Of a DNA stretch of 47,749 nt, positions 7,478 to 16,304 are shown one piece after another. Source of the DNA: Akkermansiaceae bacterium (GTDB lineage: Bacteria > Verrucomicrobiota > Verrucomicrobiia > Verrucomicrobiales > Akkermansiaceae); the NCBI GenBank assembly GCA_013041925.1, contig JABDRB010000001.1:1-47749 (forward strand), written 5' to 3'. The position numbers were made by a program, and so were the translations under genes. Each line of letters opens with the position of its first letter. Position 1 is the first letter of the stretch. The notes under the pieces are model-generated. The model ran no database searches. It was not told where the DNA came from and saw only the letters and a program-made list of their open reading frames with translations.

Positions 7478-9334
7478 TTAGTCGGCTTGCGATGATCCTG
7501 TGTCGGATTTTCCGACGGGTTTTTTCCACTGTGGGTAGAAATCTTCCTCGACCTCGGGGCGGGCGAATTCATACGAGCCGCGGTAGGCGATAGGTTCTTC
7601 GATGAAATTGCCGTGGCCGGGAGGTGTGGGTGTTGCCCACTCCAGAGAACAGGCGTTCCACGGGTTGTCACTCTCGACCTTTTTACCCCACTTGATGGAA
7701 CCGAAGAGGTTGATGATAAAGGGGATTTGGGCGGCGCAGAGAAGCCATGCCGACCATGACATCATGATGTTGAGGTCCAGATACTCGGCGACTGTTTTTC
7801 CGAAGACGTTGACGCTATCGGGGTCGGTGCTGAGGTAAGCATCACCCCCATTGTACCAGCGGCGGTGGAATCCTGCCATGCCCTGAATCAGCATCGGGAA
7901 AAACAAGGTGTTCATCAAGATCAAGGACGGCCAGAAGTGCAGGTGGTTGAGTGTGCGACTCATAAAACGACCCGTCACCTTCGGATACCAGTGATGGATG
8001 CCGGCAAAAATTCCAAACAAAATCCCTGGCGCAACCACATAGTGGAAGTGACCAATGACATAGTAGGTATCATGCAAGTGAAGATCCACGAGGTTGAATG
8101 CCAAGGGAAGTCCGGTGAGTCCGCCAATACCGAACATCGGCAAGAAGGCGCAAGCCCACAGCATCGGCGAGGTGAATCGAATCGATCCTCCCCAGAGTGA
8201 GATCAGCAAGCAGGTCAGCAAAATCACCGACGGAATCGAGATCAGCGTGGTGGTGGTCTGGAAGAAGGTGGATACCGCTGGCCCCATACCCGTCATATAC
8301 ATGTGGTGCGCCCAGACGATGAAGGAAAGGAATCCGAGCACCAGCACACCGTAAACCATCGACTTGTAGCCCCAGATCGGGCGGCGTGTGTTGACGGGGA
8401 TGATTTCCGCCACACAGGCGATGGCCGGGAGAAGCAAGACATAAACCTCAGGGTGTCCGAGGAACCAGAACAAGTGCTGGAACAACAACGGGCTACCACC
8501 ACCGGATGCGTCCGACAATCCAATCTGCTGATGGTACAATCCAGACGGCTGGAAGAAACTTGATCCAAACAAGCGGTCGACTAATTGCATAATCCCTGCG
8601 ACCTCAAGCGGCGGGAAGGAAAGCAAAAGAAGGAAGGCGGTAACCAGCATCGCCCACACCAAAAACGGCATACGCATCCATGTCATCCCCTTGGCGCGCA
8701 GGTTGATAATGGTGGTGATAAAGTTGACCGATCCCAACAAGGAGGAGGAAATCAGCATCACCAGGCCGAGCAGCCACTGGGTTTGACCCGTCCAGAACTG
8801 GTGCGGGTATTGGGCGTCATTGAAAAATGAGAGCGGCGGGTAGTTCGTCCACCCGGACTTGGCAGCGCCCGACTCCATGAAGAAGCTCGCGCACATCATG
8901 ATGCCACCCGTCAGATACAGCCAGTAACTCCACATGTTCAACTTCGGGAAGGCCATGTCCGGCGCCCCAATCTGCAGCGGCGTGACGTAGTTACCAAAGG
9001 CACCAAAACCAAGCGGCACAATACCGAGGAAAACCATGATCGTGCCGTGCATTGCGCCCAGCATGTTGTAGGTTGTCCCTGGGAGTTTTCCCTCGTTCAA
9101 CCACTGTGCCTTCCAGTCCTCGGTAAACAACCAGCTCATCCACTGAGGCAGCGGTTCGTTCGGGTAGGCAATACTCCAACGCATCACCATCATCAGATAA
9201 AAACCAAAGAGCAGGAAACACATCGCGGTGAGTCCATACTGAAGGCCGATCGTTTTGTGGTCGGTGGAGAAGATATACTTCTGAAGAAATCCAGGGTTGT
9301 GGTGATCGTGATGATCGTCGTGGTTGTCGCTCAT
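7478..9334 (-). CDS. coxA: Cytochrome c oxidase subunit I (A1-type heme-copper oxidase)
   Basis: Catalytic subunit of an aa3-type oxidase reducing oxygen to water and pumping protons. Haem and CuB ligands are present: His96 (GAMHGTIM), His294 and Tyr298 (WFLGHPEVY), His343-His344 (WAHHMYMTG) and the HFH pair in LHDTYYVIGHFHYVV. D-channel residues are conserved (FGNY, GAPDMAFPKLN) and Glu296 marks it as A1. The K-channel lysine is absent: the segment ISIPSVILLTCLLISLWGGSI aligns without gaps to the classical PTGIK helix and has Leu372 in the lysine position. The N-terminus is histidine-rich (DDHHDHH). About 15 extra residues lie before the HPEVY helix. It is first in its operon, with a 324-bp leader behind the upstream terminator. 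Confidence 0.96.
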   Translation of the reverse strand: MSDNHDDHHDHHNPGFLQKYIFSTDHKTIGLQYGLTAMCFLLFGFYLMMVMRWSIAYPNEPLPQWMSWLFTEDWKAQWLNEGKLPGTTYNMLGAMHGTIMVFLGIVPLGFGAFGNYVTPLQIGAPDMAFPKLNMWSYWLYLTGGIMMCASFFMESGAAKSGWTNYPPLSFFNDAQYPHQFWTGQTQWLLGLVMLISSSLLGSVNFITTIINLRAKGMTWMRMPFLVWAMLVTAFLLLLSFPPLEVAGIMQLVDRLFGSSFFQPSGLYHQQIGLSDASGGGSPLLFQHLFWFLGHPEVYVLLLPAIACVAEIIPVNTRRPIWGYKSMVYGVLVLGFLSFIVWAHHMYMTGMGPAVSTFFQTTTTLISIPSVILLTCLLISLWGGSIRFTSPMLWACAFLPMFGIGGLTGLPLAFNLVDLHLHDTYYVIGHFHYVVAPGILFGIFAGIHHWYPKVTGRFMSRTLNHLHFWPSLILMNTLFFPMLIQGMAGFHRRWYNGGDAYLSTDPDSVNVFGKTVAEYLDLNIMMSWSAWLLCAAQIPFIINLFGSIKWGKKVESDNPWNACSLEWATPTPPGHGNFIEEPIAYRGSYEFARPEVEEDFYPQWKKPVGKSDTGSSQAD

Positions 9335-9658
9335 GACAGGAATTTTAAAGTGATGAAAATGGTGAGTGGTCGTGAAATTCGGGGGTGATCTCAGCGGATA
9401 TCAGGTGATTCCAACGGAAATCGGTGACGGGGAGACGGGATTCAAGCGGGAAACTGCTCTAAATCAAGCATATTTTGCTCAGTGGTTTTTCGAGTAGGTT
9501 TTTCTTGGTAAATAACGAGGATGATGTCCGATTGTGCCAACGAAGACATTACCGTGGGTGAAAAGTAAAAAATGAGTTGGGCTGGGCGACGCTGAGCCCA
9601 GCCAGTGATTTCCGATTACGGGCCAGATAGGTATCGGCCGGCGAGACGAGTCGATGGT
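9335..9658. other. Intergenic leader of the cox operon
   Basis: This 324-bp stretch separates the two respiratory operons. It holds the terminator at 9561-9603 and presumably the cox promoter and leader within 9335-9560. I found no convincing FNR-type box or clear -35/-10 pair. Confidence 0.5.
9561..9603 (-). terminator. Rho-independent terminator ending the act-cco operon
   Basis: On the minus strand this is a perfect 8-bp GC-rich stem (GGCTGGGC at 9580-9587 with GCCCAGCC at 9596-9603, 8-nt loop), followed after five bases by a T-rich tract (complement of aaaagtaaaaaa). It lies about 55 bp beyond the stop of the CcoP-like gene and divides the 12 kb complex III unit from the oxidase unit. 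Confidence 0.8.
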
Positions 9659-10396
9659 TTACTCCGCAGCGGCCACAGGCAGCAGGGTCTTCGGATCGAC
9701 CATAGTTTGCGGGTCGAGCGGGGTGCCCTCGATATCCTTTTTATAATCGGCGTCGAGCTCGTTGGCGGTCATTTGCCCGCCATTGCGCTCTTTCGAGAGA
9801 TCAAGGGCATTCTGAGCCATTTCTAGGCTAACCAGCATCTCGCTCTTGTTGCCAAAGCTGTTGCGGATGAAATTCAGCACGCCGGCCAGCTGCTTGGCAT
9901 CCATTCCGGATCCCATGCTGGGCATGTTGCCATTGTAGGGTTTGCCATTCACGGTGATCGACTCATGCAGACCGTTGAGGATAATCATTGCTGGGCGCAA
10001 GCTCGGGCCCGTAACCCACTCGGAGTTCGCCAGCGGCGGGTAGGATGCATTGCCCTCACCCCCAGGCTGGTGGCAACCGGCACAAGCGGTATAGGCTTTT
10101 TGACCCGCCTTCATATGCGCATCAAGCGCAGCTTTCGGCTGCGTCGAGGCACTGGCGGCACCTGGCGCACTGGCGCGGACGTAATCTTTTCGGACAAAAT
10201 GATCGAAGTCGAAAAAGCTATTACCGATCACACCGCCGGCAACCAGAACGATCAGGGCACCACCAAGGATGACCCAGAGTGAGATCGGTTCAGCTCCTTC
10301 AGTGAACATGTGGTTTTCACGGTTCGCGGCAGTGGCGTCCGTGATCACATTTGTATTATCGTCGAGATCCGGTCGGTTTGTGGATGGGTCGGACAT
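9659..10396 (-). CDS. Membrane-anchored monoheme cytochrome c (CcoP-like)
   Basis: A 245-residue cytochrome with a cytoplasmic N-terminus, one transmembrane helix (about residues 38-60) and a periplasmic c-type domain. The single haem site is CAGCH at residues 105-109; MPSMGSGM further on offers the axial methionine. Helix, linker (FFDFDHFVRKDY) and cytochrome are arranged as in CcoP of cbb3 oxidases, but canonical CcoP carries two haems and this has one. The C-terminal 60 residues beyond the cytochrome fold are charged and unassigned. It is last in the unit that begins at actA, 43 bp downstream of the CcoO-like gene. Probable role: passing electrons between complex III and the oxidase. Confidence 0.8.
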   Translation of the reverse strand: MSDPSTNRPDLDDNTNVITDATAANRENHMFTEGAEPISLWVILGGALIVLVAGGVIGNSFFDFDHFVRKDYVRASAPGAASASTQPKAALDAHMKAGQKAYTACAGCHQPGGEGNASYPPLANSEWVTGPSLRPAMIILNGLHESITVNGKPYNGNMPSMGSGMDAKQLAGVLNFIRNSFGNKSEMLVSLEMAQNALDLSKERNGGQMTANELDADYKKDIEGTPLDPQTMVDPKTLLPVAAAE

Positions 10397-10439
10397 GTTT
10401 TTGGGCGAATGGGTAGAAATTACGGAGTGGGGTCAATGT

Positions 10440-11168
10440 TTACTTGCCCTCGTCGTTTGGCTCGGGGCTGTGGTCCATGCTTTCGGGCATGGCATCATCA
10501 CGTTTTAAAGAAATCAGGTAGCTGGCGAGCACGCGGGCCTGCTCGGCGGGGACAATCTGCTGGCCAGTGTCGGTTTTCTGCGACAGCGCAAGGTGTGTTC
10601 CTTGGCCGTTGATGTCTTTGGCATCGAACATCTGCGGCTGGGACGGGCAGTTCGACCACGTCATATCGATTTTCTCACCCTGTTCACCGCGGCGCAGCTC
10701 ACTATTGCGGGGGTTGTGGAGGTGCTCGACGATCCACTGCTCGGCACTGATGCCCAGCTTAGCGGCATACGCCTCAGCGCGATGACCAAAGTTGCTGAGA
10801 TCGGGGCCCATGCGAGTCAGCCCGATCTGAGCGTATTGCTCACCATCAAAATCATTGACGCTGGTTTCACGGCGGGTATCGCCATCTTCATTGACCACAC
10901 CCGCGATGTCATTACGCCAAATTTGGTGACCGAGGTAAGTCGGGCGGATCAGCTGGGAGTGGCAGGTGTAGCAGCCGTTGGAGGCATAGATTTCGGCACC
11001 ATTGAGGATACGTCCGGATGTCTGGCGTTGGTAATACGCCGCATCTTCCTCGGCGCTCATCTTCACAGGTGGAAGTGCTCCCATTTTTGCCACAGGAATG
11101 GCAATCATGAACATCCATGCCACAGCAAAGCTGGCGAGCATCCCGATGAGAAAAGTTTTAAGGGTCAT
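10440..11168 (-). CDS. ccoO: CcoO-like membrane-anchored monoheme cytochrome c
   Basis: Homologue of cbb3 oxidase subunit II. An N-terminal helix (about residues 5-27) anchors a periplasmic cytochrome whose haem site is CYTCH at residues 66-70, in the characteristic context NGCYTCHSQLIRPT. A second CcoO hallmark, RMGPDLSNFG, follows at about residue 118. The region that normally carries the axial methionine (NPR...MPAY in classical CcoO) is altered: NPRNSELRR leads to WSNCPSQPQMFD with an extra loop, so the sixth ligand is uncertain. It is flanked by CcoN-like (44 bp) and CcoP-like genes. Since its CcoN partner appears non-catalytic, this is probably an electron carrier rather than an oxidase subunit. 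Confidence 0.85.
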   Translation of the reverse strand: MTLKTFLIGMLASFAVAWMFMIAIPVAKMGALPPVKMSAEEDAAYYQRQTSGRILNGAEIYASNGCYTCHSQLIRPTYLGHQIWRNDIAGVVNEDGDTRRETSVNDFDGEQYAQIGLTRMGPDLSNFGHRAEAYAAKLGISAEQWIVEHLHNPRNSELRRGEQGEKIDMTWSNCPSQPQMFDAKDINGQGTHLALSQKTDTGQQIVPAEQARVLASYLISLKRDDAMPESMDHSPEPNDEGK

Positions 11169-11212
11169 GGTTGGAAAAAGGTAATCAGTTGGAAATTATC
11201 AGAGGTCAGGGG

Positions 11213-12700
11213 CTAGGCACCGGCGCTTTCAAGCTCGTCACCTTCGAGCCCGTGCGGGCCAATGGCTGAGTGATCACGACGCAGTAGGGTCGGATGGTTG
11301 CTGCGACGACCAAGCCGAAGCCACATCAAAGTGAGGTGAAGGAAAAAATACAGGTTGGCGTATAGGATGGCACACCATGCCACGGTGGTTCCCACCGCAT
11401 ACGGGTAGGTGCTCATGACCGCCTGCTTCCACGGTTGGATATGATTTTCTTGTGCCGCACCCTGCTGGAAGGCACCCAGTAATGTGCAGAACAAAACAAT
11501 CAGAAGCACACCATACACAGAAAACCAGAAGTGCGTCCGGATCAATCGGCGCGATAGCCATTCGCGACGTGTGATCCGAGGCACGATAAAGTAAATCGCC
11601 CCAAACATGCACATGCTGAAGAAGCCGTAGAGTGCTAGCACCTCATACCCGTAACCCGCCAAGCTGAACTGCGTGTATCGCGCTGCCGCTGGATGCGCCA
11701 GAATCACACCCAGCACGGCCACACCAATCATGCCAAAGATGCCGGCGACGGTAAAACGGAGTGACGGGCTATGCGATGCCAGGTTGGCTTGCCCCTTGGC
11801 CGTCTTGAGGATGTTGACGCCGGCGAAGAGCAACGGCACGGCAGCGAGCATCGTTGCGGCTGCGCCCATATTTTGCAGGAAAAGTGGGATCGGAGCCCCC
11901 ATGACCACGTGCATGCCCGCCCATGGAGCGATGATAGCGAGCGCCCAAAAACCACCGACTGAGTAGGCGTAGTTGTAAATGGGGCGCGCGGTGATCTTTG
12001 CGGTGATGTAGTAGGCACTGGCAATCGCGATGGGAGCAAAAAATAAGAAGACCATCGCCTGACGGAACCATCCATTGATCGCCGCAGCCATCAGTGGGTG
12101 GACATCAAAGACATGGATATAAAGGTTGGCCGTGAGATAAACCCACGGGAACCAAAGGATCGCCCCCAGCAGATACCATTGCGAGATGTAGATGTGATCA
12201 CCACGGCGGACGCGGAAGGCAATCAATGACCAAATTGCAATGACCGCATAGGCGGCAAGCAGCACAGGCCAGACAAACGTGGGAAACTCCATCCAGTGCT
12301 TTCCGGTTCCGTGACCGAAAATAATCCCCGCTGTGCCAATCAGGACAGCCAGGTTCCAGATGTGACCTGCCACCAGTAAGGTGCCAGCATTCTTGCTCGG
12401 CTGGCGGGACAGACGCGCCATCAACCAGATCAGCACACCCAAGCCAGCTTGGGCACCCCATCCGTAAACCAGTGCATTGATATGCGCAGGAAAGGTGCGG
12501 CCGTATTGCAGCCATGCACAATCACCGAGAAATCCCGGGCTGTGGGTCTTGGCCGAAGCAATGATACCAAGCAGCAATGACACTGCGAGCCACGCGGCTC
12601 CGCTGGTAAAGAAAAACATCACAGGATGACGCAGCGATCGGTCGATTTCCGAACGCAATTGCGTGTCCTCAGTCGTAGATTCGTGACTTAATGTGGGCAT
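11213..12700 (-). CDS. CcoN-like membrane protein lacking oxygen-site ligands
   Basis: A 495-residue, about 12-helix protein recognisable as the subunit I fold of cbb3 oxidases (YGRTFPAHINALVYGW; GAIYFIVPRI). It keeps the helix-2 histidine (His73) and one helix-7 histidine (His264 in WAGMHVVMGAPIP, where CcoN has WAGPHHLHYTALP). The helix-6 CuB histidine of WWYGHNAV is replaced (INGWFRQAMV), the second helix-7 histidine is Val265, the active-site tyrosine position is Ala258, and the HxH of helix 10 that binds both haems is absent (SLAGYGYEVLALYGFF). It therefore should not bind CuB or the high-spin haem, and the low-spin haem would lack one ligand. Oxygen reduction is unlikely; a structural anchor for the neighbouring cytochromes is inferred. 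It may be annotated automatically as cbb3 subunit I. Confidence 0.85.
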   Translation of the reverse strand: MPTLSHESTTEDTQLRSEIDRSLRHPVMFFFTSGAAWLAVSLLLGIIASAKTHSPGFLGDCAWLQYGRTFPAHINALVYGWGAQAGLGVLIWLMARLSRQPSKNAGTLLVAGHIWNLAVLIGTAGIIFGHGTGKHWMEFPTFVWPVLLAAYAVIAIWSLIAFRVRRGDHIYISQWYLLGAILWFPWVYLTANLYIHVFDVHPLMAAAINGWFRQAMVFLFFAPIAIASAYYITAKITARPIYNYAYSVGGFWALAIIAPWAGMHVVMGAPIPLFLQNMGAAATMLAAVPLLFAGVNILKTAKGQANLASHSPSLRFTVAGIFGMIGVAVLGVILAHPAAARYTQFSLAGYGYEVLALYGFFSMCMFGAIYFIVPRITRREWLSRRLIRTHFWFSVYGVLLIVLFCTLLGAFQQGAAQENHIQPWKQAVMSTYPYAVGTTVAWCAILYANLYFFLHLTLMWLRLGRRSNHPTLLRRDHSAIGPHGLEGDELESAGA

Positions 12701-12732
12701 GGCTTGTGAATTTTTTAAGATGGGTATTAAAC

Positions 12733-13587
12733 TTACTTTTTACCGGTAAGCCACTCGGCGATTAATTTGATTTCTTCATCACTGACACCAGCCATGATTC
12801 CTTTCATCGCGGCGCTTTGACCATTCGAGCGGGTGCCATCCTTGATCGCTTTCATCTGATCAATGGCGTATTGGGTATTTTGTCCGGCCAGACGGGGGTA
12901 AAGGGGCATAATGGGCGAATTGGCATCCATTCCGTGACACGCGATACATCCTTTGCTCAGGAACAATGCCTTACCAGCATCATCGGCCAAGGTTGGCATG
13001 GCAGGCTTGAGACCCGCCATCCAATCGGCCAGCGTTTTCTGCTCCTGCTCACTGACCAGCGCCATCATCGGCTTCATCACCGCGCTCTGACCATTGGTGC
13101 GTTTCCCTTCATGAAAGTCTTTCATTTGCGCCAGCAGATACTCGGCATTCTGACCCGCCAACTTTGGATAAGCAGGTGAAATTGGGGTATTGGCATCGGC
13201 ACCGTGACAGGTTGCACAGGTCTTATCGGTAAAGAGTTTAAACCCTTCACCGCCACCCGTGCTGTTGCTCAGGGCATCCATGGCTTTTTGGTGGGACGCC
13301 GTGCCAGGCACAAACTGACCACTCGCCTTGGGCGCGCTCTTGATCTCGCCAGCCACCTTTTCCAAGCTCCCCGCAGCAGGCAGCATCGCCGATTGGACAG
13401 TATCCACCTCGGATTTAATCTCATGTCGGTCTGCAGCACGTAGGCTCTCGACGTCCGGACGATCACACGTTGCCCAGTCAACAACGGTGGACATCAGGCC
13501 GAAAAGACCGAAGCAAGCAAGACCCCACCAGAACGCGTTAAAGCGGCGCAGTGGTGTGTCGCGGTGATTGGAATACTGTGTTGGCAT
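12733..13587 (-). CDS. Membrane-anchored diheme cytochrome c (c4-like)
   Basis: A 284-residue protein with an N-terminal anchor helix (about residues 18-38), a linker of about 75 residues and two tandem cytochrome c domains of the c4 kind. Haem sites are CATCH at 124-128 and CIACH at 214-218. Each is followed by the same block (YPKLAGQNAEYLLAQMKDF; YPRLAGQNTQYAIDQMKAI) and NGQSA-MK methionine segments, showing an internal duplication. It lies 50 bp after actF and 32 bp before the CcoN-like gene. It probably receives electrons from the ActA/ActE haems and passes them on towards the oxidase. Confidence 0.88.
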   Translation of the reverse strand: MPTQYSNHRDTPLRRFNAFWWGLACFGLFGLMSTVVDWATCDRPDVESLRAADRHEIKSEVDTVQSAMLPAAGSLEKVAGEIKSAPKASGQFVPGTASHQKAMDALSNSTGGGEGFKLFTDKTCATCHGADANTPISPAYPKLAGQNAEYLLAQMKDFHEGKRTNGQSAVMKPMMALVSEQEQKTLADWMAGLKPAMPTLADDAGKALFLSKGCIACHGMDANSPIMPLYPRLAGQNTQYAIDQMKAIKDGTRSNGQSAAMKGIMAGVSDEEIKLIAEWLTGKK

Positions 13588-13637
13588 GTCCTGAAAATTG
13601 GGTGTGAATACGAGGTGAGGATGTGGCTCCGATCAAC

Positions 13638-14990
13638 TTAGTTATACAAGTTAGCGGATTCGAGGATGCGTGGATCGCGGTGTGGATAGAGGCTGTTCTT
13701 GGTGAACGTGCGGAGGTAAACAAAGAGGAAAAAAGCGCCGACGGTGACAAACGCGAGGATGTCGAGCCAGATGACGCTGCCATTCGGGTAGAGGCTTGGG
13801 CCGTTAGCGCCGTGCATCGTCAGCGATGGGCCACGCTCGGGCGCCACAATGATGTAGTGGTCGAGCGCATGCAGAGTGAACAGATAGAGCGTGATCGGAA
13901 TCATCAGGCCCGGCTTCTTTTTGACATCAGATCGGATCAGGAAGAGGAAGGGCAAGGCAAAGTGACCAAAGACAAGCGCGATATTGGCCAAGTTCCAGTT
14001 CCCTGTGTTACGCAGCAGGAAGTAGCTGGTTTCCTCCGTGATGTTGGCATACCAGATCAGGAAAAACTGGGAAAACGTCACGTAGGCCCAGAAAACCACA
14101 AAGGTAAAGGTGAGCTTACCCATGATGTGATGGTGCTCGGGGCTCATCACCGTTTGCAGGTAACCCGCACGACGTAAAACGATGGATGTCAGGATCAGCA
14201 ACGCCATGCCATTCAGGGCACAACCCGCAAAGAAATAAACGCCATACATCGTCGAAAACCATTTGTAATCGAGAGCTTTTAACAAATCGAAGGCCAGGAA
14301 GGTGACCGTCAACGCAAACAATGGCAAAATCACGGCACAAAGTTTACGAGCCAAGATCAATCGCTCCGTGCCTGGGTTCGGGTCGTTGTCCTGAGCCACG
14401 GAGATTTTTTTCAGCAGCAAAATTGATCCGCCAAAAACGACAAAGTAGGCAATCATGCGTCCCAACCAATCTGGCAGGTTCATGTAAAATGTTTTGGCGT
14501 AGAGCATGTGGTCGAACTGGCCATGGCTATGGTGAAGCACCTCCTTGGCATTGGCATAAGAACTCGGGCTACCGAGCAGCTCCCGGTGTCTGTTCATCCA
14601 CTCAAACAAGTGCTGCTGCACCTCTGGGAAAAGAAAAGGAATGGCCAGAATCCCCATCCATGGGAAAACACAGGCAAGGTTTTCCATCAATCGACGCACG
14701 GCAACACCCCAACCCGAGTTGGATACGTGGTGAAGTAGTAACCAAAAGGCACCCCCGAGTGGAAAACTTACAAAAAAGGCAAACGCATACAGCCATGAGT
14801 AGGCATATCGGCCAGCGACACCATCCTGCGGTGTGTTCGTGGCTTCATTGCCACTGAACAACAAATAGGCGCTGACGATCAGTCCGATTAAAGCGACGAC
14901 GCCGCTCACCATCATAGGCTTGGACAGCTTGCCCTTCTCGATGTGCTCCCCGTCCGCGGGGATGTCTTGGGATGTGATAAAGTGACTCAT
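13638..14990 (-). CDS. actF: Alternative complex III subunit ActF
   Basis: NrfD-like integral membrane subunit of alternative complex III, the cytochrome bc1-unrelated quinol:cytochrome c/HiPIP oxidoreductase. The 450-residue protein has about ten hydrophobic helices and a conserved-looking HSHGQFDHMLYAKTFYMNLP segment. It sits in the canonical sixth position after ActE (48 bp away). ActF resembles ActC but lacks a well-established quinol pocket and is thought to complete the membrane core. Length and position agree with known ActF proteins. Confidence 0.92.
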   Translation of the reverse strand: MSHFITSQDIPADGEHIEKGKLSKPMMVSGVVALIGLIVSAYLLFSGNEATNTPQDGVAGRYAYSWLYAFAFFVSFPLGGAFWLLLHHVSNSGWGVAVRRLMENLACVFPWMGILAIPFLFPEVQQHLFEWMNRHRELLGSPSSYANAKEVLHHSHGQFDHMLYAKTFYMNLPDWLGRMIAYFVVFGGSILLLKKISVAQDNDPNPGTERLILARKLCAVILPLFALTVTFLAFDLLKALDYKWFSTMYGVYFFAGCALNGMALLILTSIVLRRAGYLQTVMSPEHHHIMGKLTFTFVVFWAYVTFSQFFLIWYANITEETSYFLLRNTGNWNLANIALVFGHFALPFLFLIRSDVKKKPGLMIPITLYLFTLHALDHYIIVAPERGPSLTMHGANGPSLYPNGSVIWLDILAFVTVGAFFLFVYLRTFTKNSLYPHRDPRILESANLYN

Positions 14991-15038
14991 GGTTGAGTGG
15001 GAAGTATTCAGTTAAATGTTGGAAAATGTGCGGCGGTA

Positions 15039-15677
15039 TTATTTGCCCGCCGAATCGGCACGTGCTATTTGCAGGGCCCGGACGTAGGCGATGATTGCCC
15101 ATCGATCGTTGACGGGGATGTTGTATCCGTAACCACCCATCAGGCCTTTGCCCTTGGTGATCGTTTCGAACATCTTACCATCGGGGTAGGTCGACTTGGG
15201 AAAGTTCATTAGATCCGCAACCGTTGGGATCCCGATCACTGCGACCGTCCCCTTGCCGTTGCCGGCCTCGCCATGACAGGGCATACAGGAAATCTTATAC
15301 CGCTCCTCGCCGTGTCGAAGGAAGCCCGCGGTGGAGTCGTCACTCAGTCCAAGCTCCACAGGCATTCCATCACCGTAGGCGTCACCCATCATGCCAGTAT
15401 CGATGTAGAGCTCACTGTTGCCGAAGCTTGGCTCTGCGCCGTAGGCGTGCTGCACGCCGTCAGGCTCAAACCCGCGTGGCACCGTGCCCGCTACCGGTTG
15501 ACGTGAGCCCATGCCATCAGCAAAAAAGGCACTGGGACGCTGCGTCTTGATGTAATCCTGGTCGTCCATGTCCGGGAATAACCGCAGTGGCGTGCCACTG
15601 AAATGGTCACCACGGAAGCCAAAGAAACCAATGACCATGGTCACGATCAGGGCGAATGCTAAAAAGAAGTATCTCAT
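15039..15677 (-). CDS. actE: Alternative complex III monoheme cytochrome ActE
   Basis: Periplasmic monoheme cytochrome c of alternative complex III. The N-terminus has a hydrophobic signal/anchor (about residues 3-21), followed by a DQDYIKTQRPSAFFADG stretch typical of ActE. The single haem site is CMPCHG at residues 131-136, followed by the GNGKG loop; MGGYGYNI downstream may supply the methionine ligand. ActE hands electrons from the ActA haems to the soluble carrier or oxidase. Gaps to actD and actF are 36 and 48 bp. The 212-residue length is normal. Confidence 0.92.
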   Translation of the reverse strand: MRYFFLAFALIVTMVIGFFGFRGDHFSGTPLRLFPDMDDQDYIKTQRPSAFFADGMGSRQPVAGTVPRGFEPDGVQHAYGAEPSFGNSELYIDTGMMGDAYGDGMPVELGLSDDSTAGFLRHGEERYKISCMPCHGEAGNGKGTVAVIGIPTVADLMNFPKSTYPDGKMFETITKGKGLMGGYGYNIPVNDRWAIIAYVRALQIARADSAGK

Positions 15678-15713
15678 TGTGTGAGGTGGAAGTAAGATAA
15701 AAATAGGAATGGA

Positions 15714-16271
15714 TTAATCGCCCGGCTCTTCAACCAGTTCGAGATTTGTGCCACCGGCATCTTCCAGTAGCGCTTTTGTTTCCTCCGATGAAAACCGGGG
15801 GTCGCGTGCTTCAATAGCGATGAAAAAACCATCGTCGGTGACCCGATGAAACTGACGACTTTCAAAGAGCGGATGATTCAGGCGAGGTAACTGCATCAAG
15901 GCGAGCAAACCAAAAAGCGTCGTAAATCCTGAAAATAGAATCGTCAGCTCAAACATGATCGGAAAAAATGCCGCCGTGGTAAAGATGTTCGCTGGCTTCG
16001 CCTGCACCACCGTCGGGTAAATAGCCACCTGCGTCGTGTAGGCGAGTGTGAAGGCGGTGATAATCCCCAGAGTTCCGCCACAGAAGACAAGATAAGGAAG
16101 AATCGATTTCTTCATCCCCATGGCTTTATCCAGTCCGTGGATAGGATAAGGCGAATAGCAGTCCCACTTTTTGTGCCCTGCATCGCGGACCTTCTCCGCC
16201 GCCTTGTAAAGGGCTGAAGCACTCTTGAACTCGGCAAGGTATCCGTAAACGCGTTTAGCTGTCATACTCAA
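15714..16271 (-). CDS. actD: Alternative complex III subunit ActD (DUF3341)
   Basis: A 185-residue DUF3341 protein. It has a soluble N-terminal part with the family motif CYSPYPIHGLDKAMG (about residues 37-51), then two transmembrane helices (about residues 59-82 and 100-125) and a soluble C-terminus ending in an acidic tail. ActD is a peripheral membrane subunit of alternative complex III with no cofactor. It is 33 bp downstream of actC in standard gene order. Confidence 0.92.
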   Translation of the reverse strand: MSMTAKRVYGYLAEFKSASALYKAAEKVRDAGHKKWDCYSPYPIHGLDKAMGMKKSILPYLVFCGGTLGIITAFTLAYTTQVAIYPTVVQAKPANIFTTAAFFPIMFELTILFSGFTTLFGLLALMQLPRLNHPLFESRQFHRVTDDGFFIAIEARDPRFSSEETKALLEDAGGTNLELVEEPGD

Positions 16272-16304
16272 TGTAGAAGTTGGTTAATTGATGGGTTGGC
16301 TCGC

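Noticed and set aside
9335-9560. FNR-type box before coxA
   Set aside because: A TTGAT half-site is present but there is no matching ATCAA at the right distance.
11213-12700. Functional cbb3 oxidase subunit I
   Set aside because: Most haem and copper ligands are missing, so the automatic label would mislead.
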